Of a stretch of DNA of 40,864 nucleotides, positions 1-9,379 are shown piece by piece. A model generated the notes under the pieces. That model was not told the DNA's origin. It was given only the letters and a program-made list of their open reading frames with translations, and searched no databases. Origin of the DNA: an uncultured Victivallales bacterium (lineage in GTDB: Bacteria > Verrucomicrobiota > Lentisphaeria > Oligosphaerales > JAFGRS01); the NCBI GenBank assembly GCA_903837355.1, contig CAILUI010000426.1:1-40864 (forward strand), read 5' to 3'. The translations under genes were made by a program, and so were the position numbers. Each line of letters starts with the position of its first letter. Position 1 is the first letter of the stretch.

Positions 1-157
1 CAATGCCCGCGACGAGCGCCGGCGCAACGCCGTGCCCCCCTATGCTCCATAGCGCGACCGCAAGGGGGCCTCGGGGGTGCCCAATGGCGATCGCAGACCC
101 AGCCGTCGGCGCCCTCGCCGGTTTCTTAGAACCGCCCTGCCGCGACTGTCGGGTGGC

Positions 158-185
158 TGGCAGACCCCTGCCGCGCCGCTATATT
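158..185 (+). promoter_or_regulatory. weak candidate sigma70-type promoter upstream of the GHMP kinase
   Basis: A TATATT box at 180-185 stands out in GC-rich DNA, with a poor -35 match (TGGCAG, 158-163) 16 bp upstream. It would give a leader of about 100 nt before the kinase gene at 293. I see no convincing gene in the rest of 1-292; the short frames there have no ribosome site or recognisable product. Only the -10 box is persuasive. Confidence 0.22.
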
Positions 186-292
186 GGTTAAGGCGTGCCG
201 CGAGACGGCGCCGCAGTCCCCCGCCGGGGTCGCGGAGGGCTGCGGGCAGACGACGCATTGGGCCCCCCCGAAAAGGTTGAGGTCGTATCGCC

Positions 293-1306
293 ATGCTGCT
301 ACAGACTCGATCCTACCCCCGCGCCGGCTTCCTCGGCAACCCCTCGGACGGTTACTACGGCAAGACGATTGCGTTTGCCTTCAGCGATTTCTGTGTGGAC
401 GTGGTGCTCTACGAGAGCCCGGAGATCGAGTTCCTGCCGGGGGATGTGGACGACAACGTTTTTGAGAGCCTGGACCACCTGACCGATACGGTGCAGCACT
501 ACGGCTACTACGGCGGGGTACGGCTGGTAAAGGCCGTCTCCAAGGTCTTTGCGGAGTACTGTCGCGCTCAGGCTATCGATCTGCCCAGGCGCAACTTCAC
601 GGTGCGCTATCGCAGTACGGTGCCGCGGCTGGTCGGTCTGGGGGGGTCGAGTGCCATCTGCACGGCGATGTTCAAGGCCTTGGTACAGTTCTACAACGTC
701 GCGGAGCGCATTCCCCGGCAGATCATCCCGACCTTGTGCTGGCAGGCGGAGAAGGAGGAGCTGGGCATTCACTGCGGCATGCAGGACCGCGTCATCCAGA
801 TGTACGATGGGGTGGTCTTCATGGACTTCGACCGGGAGCACTTCGAGCGGAACAGCTTCGGCAAGTACGAATACATCGACGCGCAGCGACTGCCGCGTCT
901 CTACCTCGCCTACGATCCGGACCGGGCCGAGTTCTCCGGCATCTACCACCGCAAACTCGCCGATGTAGCCGTGCGGGAACAGGAGCGCGTGGCCGCCGCC
1001 ATGCGCGAGTTCGCAGACATCGCCCAACAGGGCTTTGACGCGCTGATGCAGGGGCAACTGGCGAAGATCCCAGCGCTGGTGAATGCCAATTTCGACCTCC
1101 GCAACCGCGTTTTCAAGGTATCCGAGGCCAATGCGCGGATGGTCTATGAGGCGCGACAGACCGGCGCCTCAGCGAAGTTCGCTGGCAGTGGTGGCGCCAT
1201 CGTTGGAACCTACGAAGACGAGGCCATGTACAAGGCCTTGGTTGACCGTCTGCGGACCATCGGTTGCGCCACCATTCGGCCGGTCATCGCGCCCGCCGCC
1301 TACTGA
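293..1306 (+). CDS. GHMP-family sugar kinase, glucuronokinase-like
   Basis: Probable cytoplasmic kinase that phosphorylates the anomeric carbon of a sugar acid, most likely D-glucuronate to glucuronate 1-phosphate, the step before UDP-glucuronate in the salvage route. The 337 residues carry the GHMP phosphate loop LGGSSAI (about 116-122) and a C-terminal glycine motif, KFAGSGGA. Several short stretches match what I recall of plant glucuronokinase: FLGNPSDGYYGKTI near the N-terminus, GYYGGVRL, GMQDRVIQMY, VFMDF and NANFDLRNRVF. The length also fits that family (about 360 residues). The gene stands alone, followed by a hairpin at 1333-1363. The ATG at 293 has only a weak purine-rich site upstream. 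The GHMP fold is near certain; glucuronate as substrate is inferred from motif resemblance, and another sugar or heptose kinase of the superfamily is the alternative. Confidence 0.75.
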   Translation: MLLQTRSYPRAGFLGNPSDGYYGKTIAFAFSDFCVDVVLYESPEIEFLPGDVDDNVFESLDHLTDTVQHYGYYGGVRLVKAVSKVFAEYCRAQAIDLPRRNFTVRYRSTVPRLVGLGGSSAICTAMFKALVQFYNVAERIPRQIIPTLCWQAEKEELGIHCGMQDRVIQMYDGVVFMDFDREHFERNSFGKYEYIDAQRLPRLYLAYDPDRAEFSGIYHRKLADVAVREQERVAAAMREFADIAQQGFDALMQGQLAKIPALVNANFDLRNRVFKVSEANARMVYEARQTGASAKFAGSGGAIVGTYEDEAMYKALVDRLRTIGCATIRPVIAPAAY

Positions 1307-1332
1307 CGGTGACGGGACGGTGGCCGGAGCCA

Positions 1333-1363
1333 GCCCAGGCGCCCGTTCGCAGCGCCTCTGGGC
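1333..1363 (+). terminator. GC-rich stem-loop after the GHMP kinase gene
   Basis: GCCCAGGCGC (1333-1342) pairs with GCGCC (1352-1356) and TGGGC (1359-1363), leaving a 2-nt bulge and a 9-nt loop. It lies 26 bp past the kinase stop and before the next gene at 1452. No T-run follows, so it is either a Rho-independent terminator of the tail-less sort or an RNA 3'-end stabiliser. The pairing is exact; the function is inferred. Confidence 0.42.
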
Positions 1364-1451
1364 CAAGCCGTGGCCAGTGGCGCGAGACACTTTGGCGGTT
1401 TTGGAAAACGTGATGGACAGGCACGGCGTCGGTATCGCCGTTCCGTGAGAT

Positions 1452-4400
1452 ATGGCAGTAGCTACCGCCAAGCGCATTCTTTCACCGGGAACCCGGATTG
1501 CCGGGTATTGCATCGAGGCTGAGATCGGCCACGGCGCGATGGCGGTGGTTTACCGGGCCAAGCAACTGAACCTGGACCGGCCGGTGGCGCTCAAGATCCT
1601 CTCTGACGAACTGGCCGCCAATCATGAGTTTGTGAGCCGCTTCTTCAATGAGGCGCGGGCCGCGGCGGCCCTCTCGCATCCCCACATTGTGCAGGCCTAT
1701 GATGCGGGCATCGCCGATGGCGGGATTCACTTCTTCGCCATGGAGTACGTCGAGGGCGAGACGCTGCTCCAGCGCATCCGGCACCAGGGTCACATCCGTC
1801 CCGGTCCGGGGATCGCGCTGGCCATCGATATTGCCGATGCCTTGAACTACGGCTGGTTGCGTCAGGGCCTGACCCACGGGGACATCAAACCCGAGAACAT
1901 CATGATCAACCAGGCGGGTGAAAGCAAGCTGGCAGACTTCGGCCTGGCCAAGGTCGCCGGCCATGACTTCACCGGCACGGAGATCCTCCTGACGCCCCTC
2001 TACGCGGCGCCCGAGACGATTCGCGGCGAGCAGGGGAAGGGGGACTGCAGGTCTGACATCTACGCCTTCGGGGCCACGCTATACCACCTGTTCGGCGGCA
2101 GTCCGCCGTTCCCGGGAGAGAAGGCACAGGAGGTGATGCGGCGGCAACTGACAGAGACGCTCGAACCGTTACGCCAGCGCAATCCCGCGGTGCCGGGCCG
2201 GGTTTCGGACGTGGTGGGATGGATGCTCCAGAAGGATGCGGCGCAGCGGCCGGGTGATTGGGAGGCCGTTCTGGCGGCGTTACGTGAGATTCGCAGGGTG
2301 CTTACGGAGCCGCCGCCCTCCAAAATCACGGCGACGGCGGCCAAGGTCGCCAGATTCCGTGTCGCGCAGGAGGCGCGGCCGCGCGCGAGCGCACAACGGT
2401 CGCGCGGGGTGGGTAAGTGGGTGGCCGTTGTCGGTCTGCTGCTGCTCGCCGGGGGAGCCGGGTTCCTCGTCGTTCAGCGCGGCAGTGGGCTGGGGACACT
2501 GCGCCCTGGCGGGGCGGCGCCCGGCGCGGCCGAGGTCACGTCGTTGGGCGCGGTGGAGCCGCCGGCTGTCCCTGCGCCCAGTGGCCAGATGGCGCCGCTG
2601 GCGCCGCCGGACGGGGTGCGCCTGGCCCGGCCGGCCGCCGTCACGCCGAGCCCGGGGGAATCCGACGGTCACGCGGGGGCCGCGGCGCTGGTCGCTGAGG
2701 CGACTCCTCCGGGCCAGGACGCGTCCGAGGTCGGCGGCACGCTGCTGGTCGCCGCGGGCGGTGCCGCCGAAGCGGTGCTCGCCCAGCCGCCCGCCGCGCG
2801 TGCGGTCGACCCCGTGCAGAACGCGATCGTGATCACCCCGAACGACGAGCGCGCCGATGCCCTGGTGGCGTACCTGGGGACGCTGGCCAGCTTCGAGTAC
2901 CGCTTCCCGCTGCGCATCGAGGCGCACATGCAAGCGGGGCAGGAGTGGCTTCTGCGCTTTGCGGACGACAGTACCGAGCGGGCAACCGTGACCTTCATCG
3001 TGCACACGGTGCTGCCGGCGGTGGAGGAGGCCCTGCCCAAACTGGCTGCGAACTCGGGGGTGCTGGTAGGACTGAAGATGCCCGGGCGCGAGTACCCCAA
3101 CTGCACCGTTGCCGCGGTCGACGTCAAGGATATCACGCTCCGGGAACAGACCCAGTACGGGGTCGCGGCCCGCAAGGTGTCCTGGCAGCGGCTCGATGGC
3201 CCGACGGCACTGGTCCTGCATCTCAGTCAGAAGGTCGCCATGCGTACGGCGACCTGGGCCGAGCGGCGCCCCTTTCTGGCGCTGCTGCTGCTCTCGCGCA
3301 ACCCCAAGCTGTTTGACGACGCGGTGAAGGATCTGCCTGAGGCCACTGAGAAAGCCGACTGGGAGCGGCTGCGCGCGCGGCTCGCTCGAGCCGCGCCCGA
3401 GAGCAAGGCACTACGCACGTGGCAGAAGGCCCTTGAGGCGCACCGCGAGGGCGAGCGGACGACGGCCTACCGCTTGTTGCTTGAGCTGCAGGCGACACGC
3501 AGCGGGGTCGCCGAACGCTATGGGGAGCGCGCCCAGAGACTGGCGGGGGAGTTGTCCGCCGGGGTGCCCGACGTGGCCGGCGGTACGCTGCTGCGTGAGA
3601 GTGCCGCCCAGGCGGCGGTCGACGCCCATACGGCGCTCGCGAAGGTGCTCCTGGCCAGCAACCGCTATGGAGCCGCGGACTTTCCCGAGCGTTCCGGCAT
3701 GGAAGCGCTGCGGCGCCGAATCCTGACGGGCCTGCCGCTGGAGGCGCCACTATTAGCGCAGGTACGACGGCAGCCCCAACACCTCATCGTGCCCTTCGGC
3801 AGGCCGGTAGCCACGGGGGTTCCGTCGTTGGCCAGCCGTATGCTCCAGGCGGCGAAGGAGACCGGCACCGAGGGGGGGGCGGGACAGACGGACGCCTTGG
3901 CCGCACTCCAAGGCCCAGCGCTGCTGGAACTCGGCGACTGGGCTGCTGCCGAGCGGCTGTTGAGCAACGTACCGGACGAGGCGCTGGCGGCGCTACCGCC
4001 GCCTGGCCGGGCGGCGGCCTGGTTCAGCCGCGGCTTGCTGGAGTCCCGGTTTGGCACCGTCAGCGAGGGGCCCATCACCACAGCCCTCCATCTGTGCAGC
4101 CGGGAGTTGACGGGCAAGGCCGACAGTGAGTTCATGCTGCTCCCGCAGATCCTCGCCCTTGAGTACGGCCTCTTCCTGCGCAGCGGCGCGGCGGACCTGC
4201 AGCCTTATCTGGCGGGGAGTGGGAGCATGGCCCCGCGTGGACCCTCATCCGAACTGCGGGCCAGGCTGATCCTGGACCTGGGGGCGCTGAGCCTGAACCG
4301 TGGTCAGGCGGTGACCGCAGCCCGGTTGGTCCCTAGTGTTTTCGCAGCGACGGGAGCGGTCGCAGACTGGGGGCTCTCCGACGCGGAGCTGGCTCTGCTG

Positions 4401-5114
4401 CGCCGGGCGCTGGCACCGTCGACGGACGCCAAGACGCTGCTCGCCGCGATGGGGGCGCTGGATCGTCGGAGCTGTAACGAGCGGCACCTCCGTCTGGTCG
4501 CTTCGACGGTGTTGGCCTGGGACGCCATCGACGAGGGGGTATGGGGCCGCGCCAAGGAGTGGGTCAGTCTGAACAGCATGGCCTATGGTCCGGTCGGCGG
4601 TACGGCTCTCTACGATCTGGCGCTGGGGCGGATCGGCCAACGCCTGGCGGTGGGTGATCTGAAGGGCGCCGAGGAAACCGCGGCCTGGGCATTGGGGCTG
4701 AGTAGTCCATGCCTGGCGCCCTACTACGCCAGGCTGGTCTTCGCTCGCTGGGGGATAGCGCGCCTGCAGGGGGGCGCCGGCAATCGCGAACTCGGCGAAA
4801 CCGTCGAGGCTGCAAGCTGCGCCAGCCGGGTCGAGAAGGCCGTGGCGCGCTGCTTTCGGGGGGAGACTCAGCGCGACAAAGCAAAGGACGCTGTGCGCGG
4901 CCGTCCGGAAGGCGAGTTCTGGCTGGACTGGCTGCTGACCATCGAGCGGCTGGCTGGCACCGACGACAAGCTGAGCCAGACGAGCGGCGAGCACGCGGCG
5001 CGGTCTCGCCTGCCGCGGGCGGAAGAGATCCTCGCCAGTGGCCTGGCGAGGTGGGCGGCGCGTTCGGACCCACAGGCGCCAGGTGCGGACCGCAACCGGC
5101 AGGCTCTCCCATGA
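1452..5114 (+). CDS. membrane-anchored Ser/Thr protein kinase with a giant extracytoplasmic region
   Basis: PknB-type eukaryote-like kinase. Residues about 15-285 form the kinase domain: glycine loop GHGAMAVVYRA (26-36), catalytic lysine VALK (K48), catalytic loop HGDIKPEN (D144), DFG (D162) and an APE motif. The usual HRD arginine is glycine, making it a non-RD kinase that may not need activation-loop phosphorylation. A single membrane segment (about 322-343) follows a basic linker, then an Ala/Pro-rich spacer. The remaining roughly 750 residues are presumably outside the inner membrane and are rich in helical, TPR-like or solenoid-like sequence that I do not recognise as a named domain. At 1220 residues it is about twice the length of common PknB proteins. 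It stops 27 bp before mcsA, so co-transcription with the arginine-kinase genes is likely. Kinase assignment is firm; ligand and targets are unknown. Confidence 0.88.
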   Translation: MAVATAKRILSPGTRIAGYCIEAEIGHGAMAVVYRAKQLNLDRPVALKILSDELAANHEFVSRFFNEARAAAALSHPHIVQAYDAGIADGGIHFFAMEYVEGETLLQRIRHQGHIRPGPGIALAIDIADALNYGWLRQGLTHGDIKPENIMINQAGESKLADFGLAKVAGHDFTGTEILLTPLYAAPETIRGEQGKGDCRSDIYAFGATLYHLFGGSPPFPGEKAQEVMRRQLTETLEPLRQRNPAVPGRVSDVVGWMLQKDAAQRPGDWEAVLAALREIRRVLTEPPPSKITATAAKVARFRVAQEARPRASAQRSRGVGKWVAVVGLLLLAGGAGFLVVQRGSGLGTLRPGGAAPGAAEVTSLGAVEPPAVPAPSGQMAPLAPPDGVRLARPAAVTPSPGESDGHAGAAALVAEATPPGQDASEVGGTLLVAAGGAAEAVLAQPPAARAVDPVQNAIVITPNDERADALVAYLGTLASFEYRFPLRIEAHMQAGQEWLLRFADDSTERATVTFIVHTVLPAVEEALPKLAANSGVLVGLKMPGREYPNCTVAAVDVKDITLREQTQYGVAARKVSWQRLDGPTALVLHLSQKVAMRTATWAERRPFLALLLLSRNPKLFDDAVKDLPEATEKADWERLRARLARAAPESKALRTWQKALEAHREGERTTAYRLLLELQATRSGVAERYGERAQRLAGELSAGVPDVAGGTLLRESAAQAAVDAHTALAKVLLASNRYGAADFPERSGMEALRRRILTGLPLEAPLLAQVRRQPQHLIVPFGRPVATGVPSLASRMLQAAKETGTEGGAGQTDALAALQGPALLELGDWAAAERLLSNVPDEALAALPPPGRAAAWFSRGLLESRFGTVSEGPITTALHLCSRELTGKADSEFMLLPQILALEYGLFLRSGAADLQPYLAGSGSMAPRGPSSELRARLILDLGALSLNRGQAVTAARLVPSVFAATGAVADWGLSDAELALLRRALAPSTDAKTLLAAMGALDRRSCNERHLRLVASTVLAWDAIDEGVWGRAKEWVSLNSMAYGPVGGTALYDLALGRIGQRLAVGDLKGAEETAAWALGLSSPCLAPYYARLVFARWGIARLQGGAGNRELGETVEAASCASRVEKAVARCFRGETQRDKAKDAVRGRPEGEFWLDWLLTIERLAGTDDKLSQTSGEHAARSRLPRAEEILASGLARWAARSDPQAPGADRNRQALP

Positions 5115-5141
5115 AGCGATTTACCGATAGGCGGATCCGCG

Positions 5142-5657
5142 ATGCAATGTGAGAAGTGCCACATCCGCTCGGCGACGGTTCATCTGCGCGATGATACCTA
5201 CGGCCGGGACTCGGTGTTGAATCTCTGCCTGTCCTGCGCCACGAAGGCGCTGGGGCAGGACCTGGCCGGCGGCGAGGTGGCGCAGTTGATCGGCGAACTG
5301 ATCGCCAAAACCAGTCCCGCCGGCGCGTCCGGTCATGGCCCGGCCGCACCGACACTCATGGCGGATCCCACCTGTCTATGCCCGCAGTGTGGGCTGACGG
5401 CGGCGGAGTTCGCACACCTCGGCAGGCTGGGTTGTCCGACCTGCTACCAGACCTTCGCCAAGGATATCGAGGCGCTGCTACAGGGCACCCACGGGCGGAC
5501 CGAGCACCAGGGAGGTCGGCCGCATGCGGAGACGGCTCCTGAGCCCGCCCGGAGTACGGAGCGTGAGGTCCTGCAAGTAGAACTGGAGCAGGCAGTCGCC
5601 GAGGAGGCCTTTGAGCGGGCCGCACAACTACGGGATGCTCTGCGCCGCCTGTCCTAG
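5142..5657 (+). CDS. mcsA: McsA, zinc-binding activator of the McsB arginine kinase
   Basis: McsA binds zinc and stimulates the protein-arginine kinase McsB. The 171-residue protein has four CxxC pairs (C3/C6, C29/C32, C80/C83 and about C98/C101), the hallmark of the family, and ends in a UVR-type helical motif (EEAFERAAQLRDALRRL) like those in UvrB, UvrC and ClpC. The length is typical. The ATG at 5142 follows an AGGCGG purine stretch. The gene lies 27 bp after the Ser/Thr kinase and 70 bp before mcsB. In Firmicutes the order is ctsR-mcsA-mcsB-clpC; here no CtsR-like repressor is present. It could be called simply a UVR-motif protein, but the four zinc knuckles and the neighbours make McsA the best name. 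Confidence 0.88.
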   Translation: MQCEKCHIRSATVHLRDDTYGRDSVLNLCLSCATKALGQDLAGGEVAQLIGELIAKTSPAGASGHGPAAPTLMADPTCLCPQCGLTAAEFAHLGRLGCPTCYQTFAKDIEALLQGTHGRTEHQGGRPHAETAPEPARSTEREVLQVELEQAVAEEAFERAAQLRDALRRLS

Positions 5658-5727
5658 CCCCGACAGGTGGAATCCGACAGTCACAACGGTTCGCGAGTCG
5701 CCACCCCTGTTCAGCCATACCACTCCT

Positions 5728-6798
5728 ATGCCCAGACCAGCCCTCCATAGCGCCTTGGTTCGCGTCCGTCCGATCTGGCAACCGTTCTCGTCGGACTGGC
5801 GCCAGGTCGCGCTCTGTTCCCGCGTCCGCCTGGCGCGGAACCTGGCCAGCCGGCCCTTCCCGTTGCGGGCGTCGGCCGAGGAGTTGGGGCACATCGAGGC
5901 CCTGCTGCTGCGGCGGTTGCACGCGGCGTCCGCCTTCCGGGGGGGGGTACGCGGGCGGATTGACGACCTGGAGCCCTTTGAGCGCGAGATGCTGGTGGAA
6001 CGGCGGTTGATCAGTCCAGAACTGGCGCGGGGCGGTGCCGGACGGGCCTTTGCCGCGGCCCCGACACACCACCTGGCGGCGTTGGTCAACGAGGACGACC
6101 ACCTGCGCCTGCAGGCCGTTCTCCCCGGACTGGACCTCGAACGAGCCTGGACCATGGCGGATGCCGCGCTCTCCCAGGTCGATAAGGGCGACGGCTTCGC
6201 GTTCGATACGCGCCTAGGCTACCTCACCTCCAGTCCGGCCAGCGTCGGTACCGGATTGCGCGCGTCGGTCATGCTGCACCTGCCCGGGTTGGCGCTCGTC
6301 GGCCAGGTCGGCCAGATGCAGCAAGCGTTACCCCACCTGGGGTGTGCGATTCGGGGTGTGTTTGGCGACGGCTCGGAGGCTCAGGGCGACCTCTACCAGA
6401 TCCATAACGAGTCGAGTTTCGGCGAGAGCGAGGCCGCCATCCTGGAGCGCCTTGGTGGGGTCGTGCGGGACGTGATCAGCATGGAGCACTCGGCGCGGCT
6501 GGCCGCCGCGCGCCGGGAACGATTGCTGCTGTATGATCGCATTGGGCGGGCATATGGTATATTACGGTGCGCGCGTCTTCTGACCGCAGAGGAGGCGCTG
6601 GGCGGGCTCTCGGCGCTGGTGTTTGGTGTGCAGGCCGGGATTCTGCCGACGGTGCGTACGGACACCTTGAACCGGTTGCTGCTCGAGGTGCAGCCCGGCC
6701 ATCTGCAACAGCGGTCCGCGGGGCGCGTCGAGCCCGCGGCGCGCGAAGCTTTGCGGGCGCAGATTGTGCGCGAGGTCTTGAGTGCGGCAACAACGTGA
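5728..6798 (+). CDS. mcsB: McsB, protein-arginine kinase (ATP:guanido phosphotransferase)
   Basis: McsB phosphorylates arginine side chains of proteins, tagging them for ClpC/ClpP degradation. The 356 residues match the family's normal length when translation begins at the ATG at 5728; the frame is open further upstream, but that part overlaps mcsA. Visible phosphagen-kinase motifs are CSRVRLARN near the N-terminus, VNEDDHLRL, the GTGLRASVMLHLPGL block, FGESE and the C-terminal QPGHLQ. The segment before GTGLRAS reads SPAS where the family usually has CPTN, so the conserved active-site cysteine is serine. Near the C-terminus an Arg-Glu pair stands where I recall Arg-Asp at the phosphoarginine allosteric site in Gram-positive enzymes. 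mcsA precedes it and clpC follows 51 bp later. Confidence 0.9.
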   Translation: MPRPALHSALVRVRPIWQPFSSDWRQVALCSRVRLARNLASRPFPLRASAEELGHIEALLLRRLHAASAFRGGVRGRIDDLEPFEREMLVERRLISPELARGGAGRAFAAAPTHHLAALVNEDDHLRLQAVLPGLDLERAWTMADAALSQVDKGDGFAFDTRLGYLTSSPASVGTGLRASVMLHLPGLALVGQVGQMQQALPHLGCAIRGVFGDGSEAQGDLYQIHNESSFGESEAAILERLGGVVRDVISMEHSARLAAARRERLLLYDRIGRAYGILRCARLLTAEEALGGLSALVFGVQAGILPTVRTDTLNRLLLEVQPGHLQQRSAGRVEPAAREALRAQIVREVLSAATT

Positions 6799-6849
6799 CC
6801 TGGGTCACCCCGGTCGGTGCGGGCGGCGGGCCCAGAAAGAAAGACACTA

Positions 6850-9378
6850 ATGGCAGGCAACGACGACTTCGAATTCGCCATGAATCACTTTACGCCACGG
6901 GCCCAGCAGGTCCTGGCGTTTGCCAAGCGTGAGGCCAAGAAGTTCGGCCACAACTACGTGGGTACGGAGCATCTCCTGCTCGGGCTCATCAAGCTCGGAC
7001 AAGGGGTGGCGGTAACGGCCCTGCGCAATATGGGCCTCGACCTCGACTCCGTGCGCTACGAGGTCGAAAAGCACAGCGGCCCAGGATCGAACACGCAGCA
7101 GGAAGGCGACCCGCCGCTGACGCCGCGGGTACGGCGTGTGGTGGCCTTGGCAGCGCAGGAGGCAAAGGCGCTCAACTACAGCTACATCGGCACCGAGCAT
7201 CTGCTTCTGGGGCTGTTGCGCGAGGGGGATGGGGTAGCGGCACGGGTACTGCGCAACCTCAACGTTGAGGCCGATGCCGTACGCAACGAGGTGATGAAGG
7301 CGCTGGACCCCAACTTCCTGCCGGGTGACGGCAGTCCGCGCGATCCGCAAGCGACGCCGACGGGGGGTGACGCCGCGAAGGAAGCCCAGAAGATGCCCGC
7401 CCTGCGGGCCTTCGGGCGCGACCTCACGGAGCTGGCGCGTAACGGCAAGCTCGACCCCGTGATCGGGCGGGCCGACGAGATTCAGCGGGTCATCCAAGTT
7501 CTCTGCCGGCGCACCAAGAACAACCCGGTGCTGATCGGCGAGGCCGGCGTGGGCAAGACGGCGATCGTGGAGGGCCTGGCGCAGGCGGTCGTGCAGCACA
7601 CGGTTCCCGAAATCTTGCGCGACCGTATCGTGATTGCGCTGGACCTGCCGTTGTTGATCGCCGGCACCAAGTACCGCGGCCAGTTCGAGGAGCGCATCAA
7701 GGCGGTCATGGACGAGATCCGCCGTGCCGGCAACGTGGTGCTGTTCATTGACGAACTGCACACGATCGTAGGTGCCGGCGGCGCGGAGGGCGCCATGGAT
7801 GCCTCGAACATTCTGAAGCCAGCCCTGTCGCGAGGCGAGATCCAGTGCGTCGGCGCGACCACCATGGACGAGTACCGCAAGCATATCGAGAAAGACGCCG
7901 CGCTGGAACGGCGCTTCCAGTCCATCCTGGTCGTACCGCCGACGCGGGAGCAGGCAGTGGAGATACTTAAAGGTCTACGCTACAAATACGAAGAGCATCA
8001 TCACGTACACTACTCTGACGCCGCCCTGGAAACGGCAGTGACCCTTTCGGACCGCTATATCACGGGCCGCTTCCTGCCGGACAAAGCCATCGACGTGATC
8101 GACGAAGCGGGGGCCCGTGCGCGCATTGCCAGCCTGGTTCGGCCACCGGATCTGAGCAGCGTCGAGAAGGACATCGAGGCGGTCGAGCGCGCCAAGGTGG
8201 CGGCCGTCGAGCAGCAACAGTTTGAGGAGGCCGCCGCGCTCAGAGACAAGGAGAAGGCACTGCGGGCCAGGCTGCAAGAGACTCTGGACGCATGGGCCAA
8301 GGAACGCGCCGAGCACATCGTGACCATCGACGACGACAACATGCGCCAAGTGGTCGCCAAGATGAGCGGGGTGCCGCTGGAGCGGATTCAGCAGGGCGAG
8401 GCGAACCGCCTGCTCGAGATGGAGGCGAAACTGCGCGCCAAGGTCGTCGGTCAGGACGAGGCGGTGGCGGTTATCTGCCGTGCCCTGCGGCGCTCGCGGG
8501 CCGAACTGAAGGACCCGCGCCGTCCGATTGGCTCATTCATCTTCCTCGGACCCACGGGGGTCGGCAAGACCTACCTGGCCAAAGTTCTGGCGGAGTTCAT
8601 GTTCGGCGATCCCGATGCGCTGATTCGGCTGGACATGTCGGAGTACATGGAGAAGTTCAACGTCAGCCGGCTGATCGGTTCGCCTCCCGGCTATGTCGGC
8701 CATGACGAGGGCGGGCAACTGACCGAGCGCGTGCGTCGGCGTCCGTACTCGGTGGTCCTCTTCGATGAGTTGGAGAAAGCCCACCCGGACGTCACCAGCA
8801 TCCTGCTGCAGATCCTCGAGGAGGGGCAACTCACCGATAACGTTGGCTACCGCGTGGACTTCCGCAATACGGTGGTGGTGATGACCTCGAATGTCGGCGC
8901 CATGGACATCCAGCGAGCCGCCAGTATGGGTTTTGCGGCGGGAGCCGATACCGCCGCCAGCGACTACGCTCAGTTGAAGGACCGTCTGGAGGACAGCGCC
9001 AAGAAGCACTTCCGACCGGAGTTCATGAACCGCGTCGACGAGGTCGTCGTTTTCCGGCAGTTGTCGCGCACGGATCTGTTGCAGGTGGTTGACCTTGAGG
9101 TCGAGAAGATCCGCGGGCGTCTGGCAGCCCGGCAGATCGAGTTGGTCCTTGACCCTGCCGCCAGCGCCTTTCTGGTGGACGTCGGATACCGGCCTGAGTA
9201 CGGCGCCCGCCAACTGCGACGGGCGGTCGAACGCCACATTGAGGACCCGCTGTCCGAGGAGATCCTGAAGGGTACATACACGGGCCGCTGCCGGATCTAC
9301 ACGGTGGTTACAGACGGCAAGCTGGCGTTCCAGGCGCGCAAGTTGCCGGCCCGCCGGAGCGCCAAGGGCAAGGACTGA
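6850..9378 (+). CDS. clpC: ClpC, AAA+ unfoldase of the Clp protease
   Basis: ClpC unfolds phosphoarginine-marked or adaptor-delivered proteins and feeds them to ClpP. Two Clp_N repeats (about residues 10-50 and 85-125, each with a GTEHLLLGL core) are the part that reads phosphoarginine in Bacillus ClpC. The first AAA+ module has Walker A GEAGVGKT (about 230). A UVR-containing middle helix near 455-477 (QQQFEEAAALRDKEK) marks ClpC rather than ClpA or ClpB. The second module has GPTGVGKT (about 567). The ClpP-docking tripeptide MGF is at 693-695. At 842 residues the length is normal. The start at 6850 follows an AGAAAG stretch; an in-frame ATG at 6880 is the alternative. No clpP gene lies in the window. 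Confidence 0.95.
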   Translation: MAGNDDFEFAMNHFTPRAQQVLAFAKREAKKFGHNYVGTEHLLLGLIKLGQGVAVTALRNMGLDLDSVRYEVEKHSGPGSNTQQEGDPPLTPRVRRVVALAAQEAKALNYSYIGTEHLLLGLLREGDGVAARVLRNLNVEADAVRNEVMKALDPNFLPGDGSPRDPQATPTGGDAAKEAQKMPALRAFGRDLTELARNGKLDPVIGRADEIQRVIQVLCRRTKNNPVLIGEAGVGKTAIVEGLAQAVVQHTVPEILRDRIVIALDLPLLIAGTKYRGQFEERIKAVMDEIRRAGNVVLFIDELHTIVGAGGAEGAMDASNILKPALSRGEIQCVGATTMDEYRKHIEKDAALERRFQSILVVPPTREQAVEILKGLRYKYEEHHHVHYSDAALETAVTLSDRYITGRFLPDKAIDVIDEAGARARIASLVRPPDLSSVEKDIEAVERAKVAAVEQQQFEEAAALRDKEKALRARLQETLDAWAKERAEHIVTIDDDNMRQVVAKMSGVPLERIQQGEANRLLEMEAKLRAKVVGQDEAVAVICRALRRSRAELKDPRRPIGSFIFLGPTGVGKTYLAKVLAEFMFGDPDALIRLDMSEYMEKFNVSRLIGSPPGYVGHDEGGQLTERVRRRPYSVVLFDELEKAHPDVTSILLQILEEGQLTDNVGYRVDFRNTVVVMTSNVGAMDIQRAASMGFAAGADTAASDYAQLKDRLEDSAKKHFRPEFMNRVDEVVVFRQLSRTDLLQVVDLEVEKIRGRLAARQIELVLDPAASAFLVDVGYRPEYGARQLRRAVERHIEDPLSEEILKGTYTGRCRIYTVVTDGKLAFQARKLPARRSAKGKD

Positions 9379-9379
9379 C

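Noticed and set aside
3..191. 62-codon frame at the left edge
   Set aside because: No ribosome site, no recognisable motif, and overlapping frames on both strands of equal quality, as expected in GC-rich non-coding DNA.
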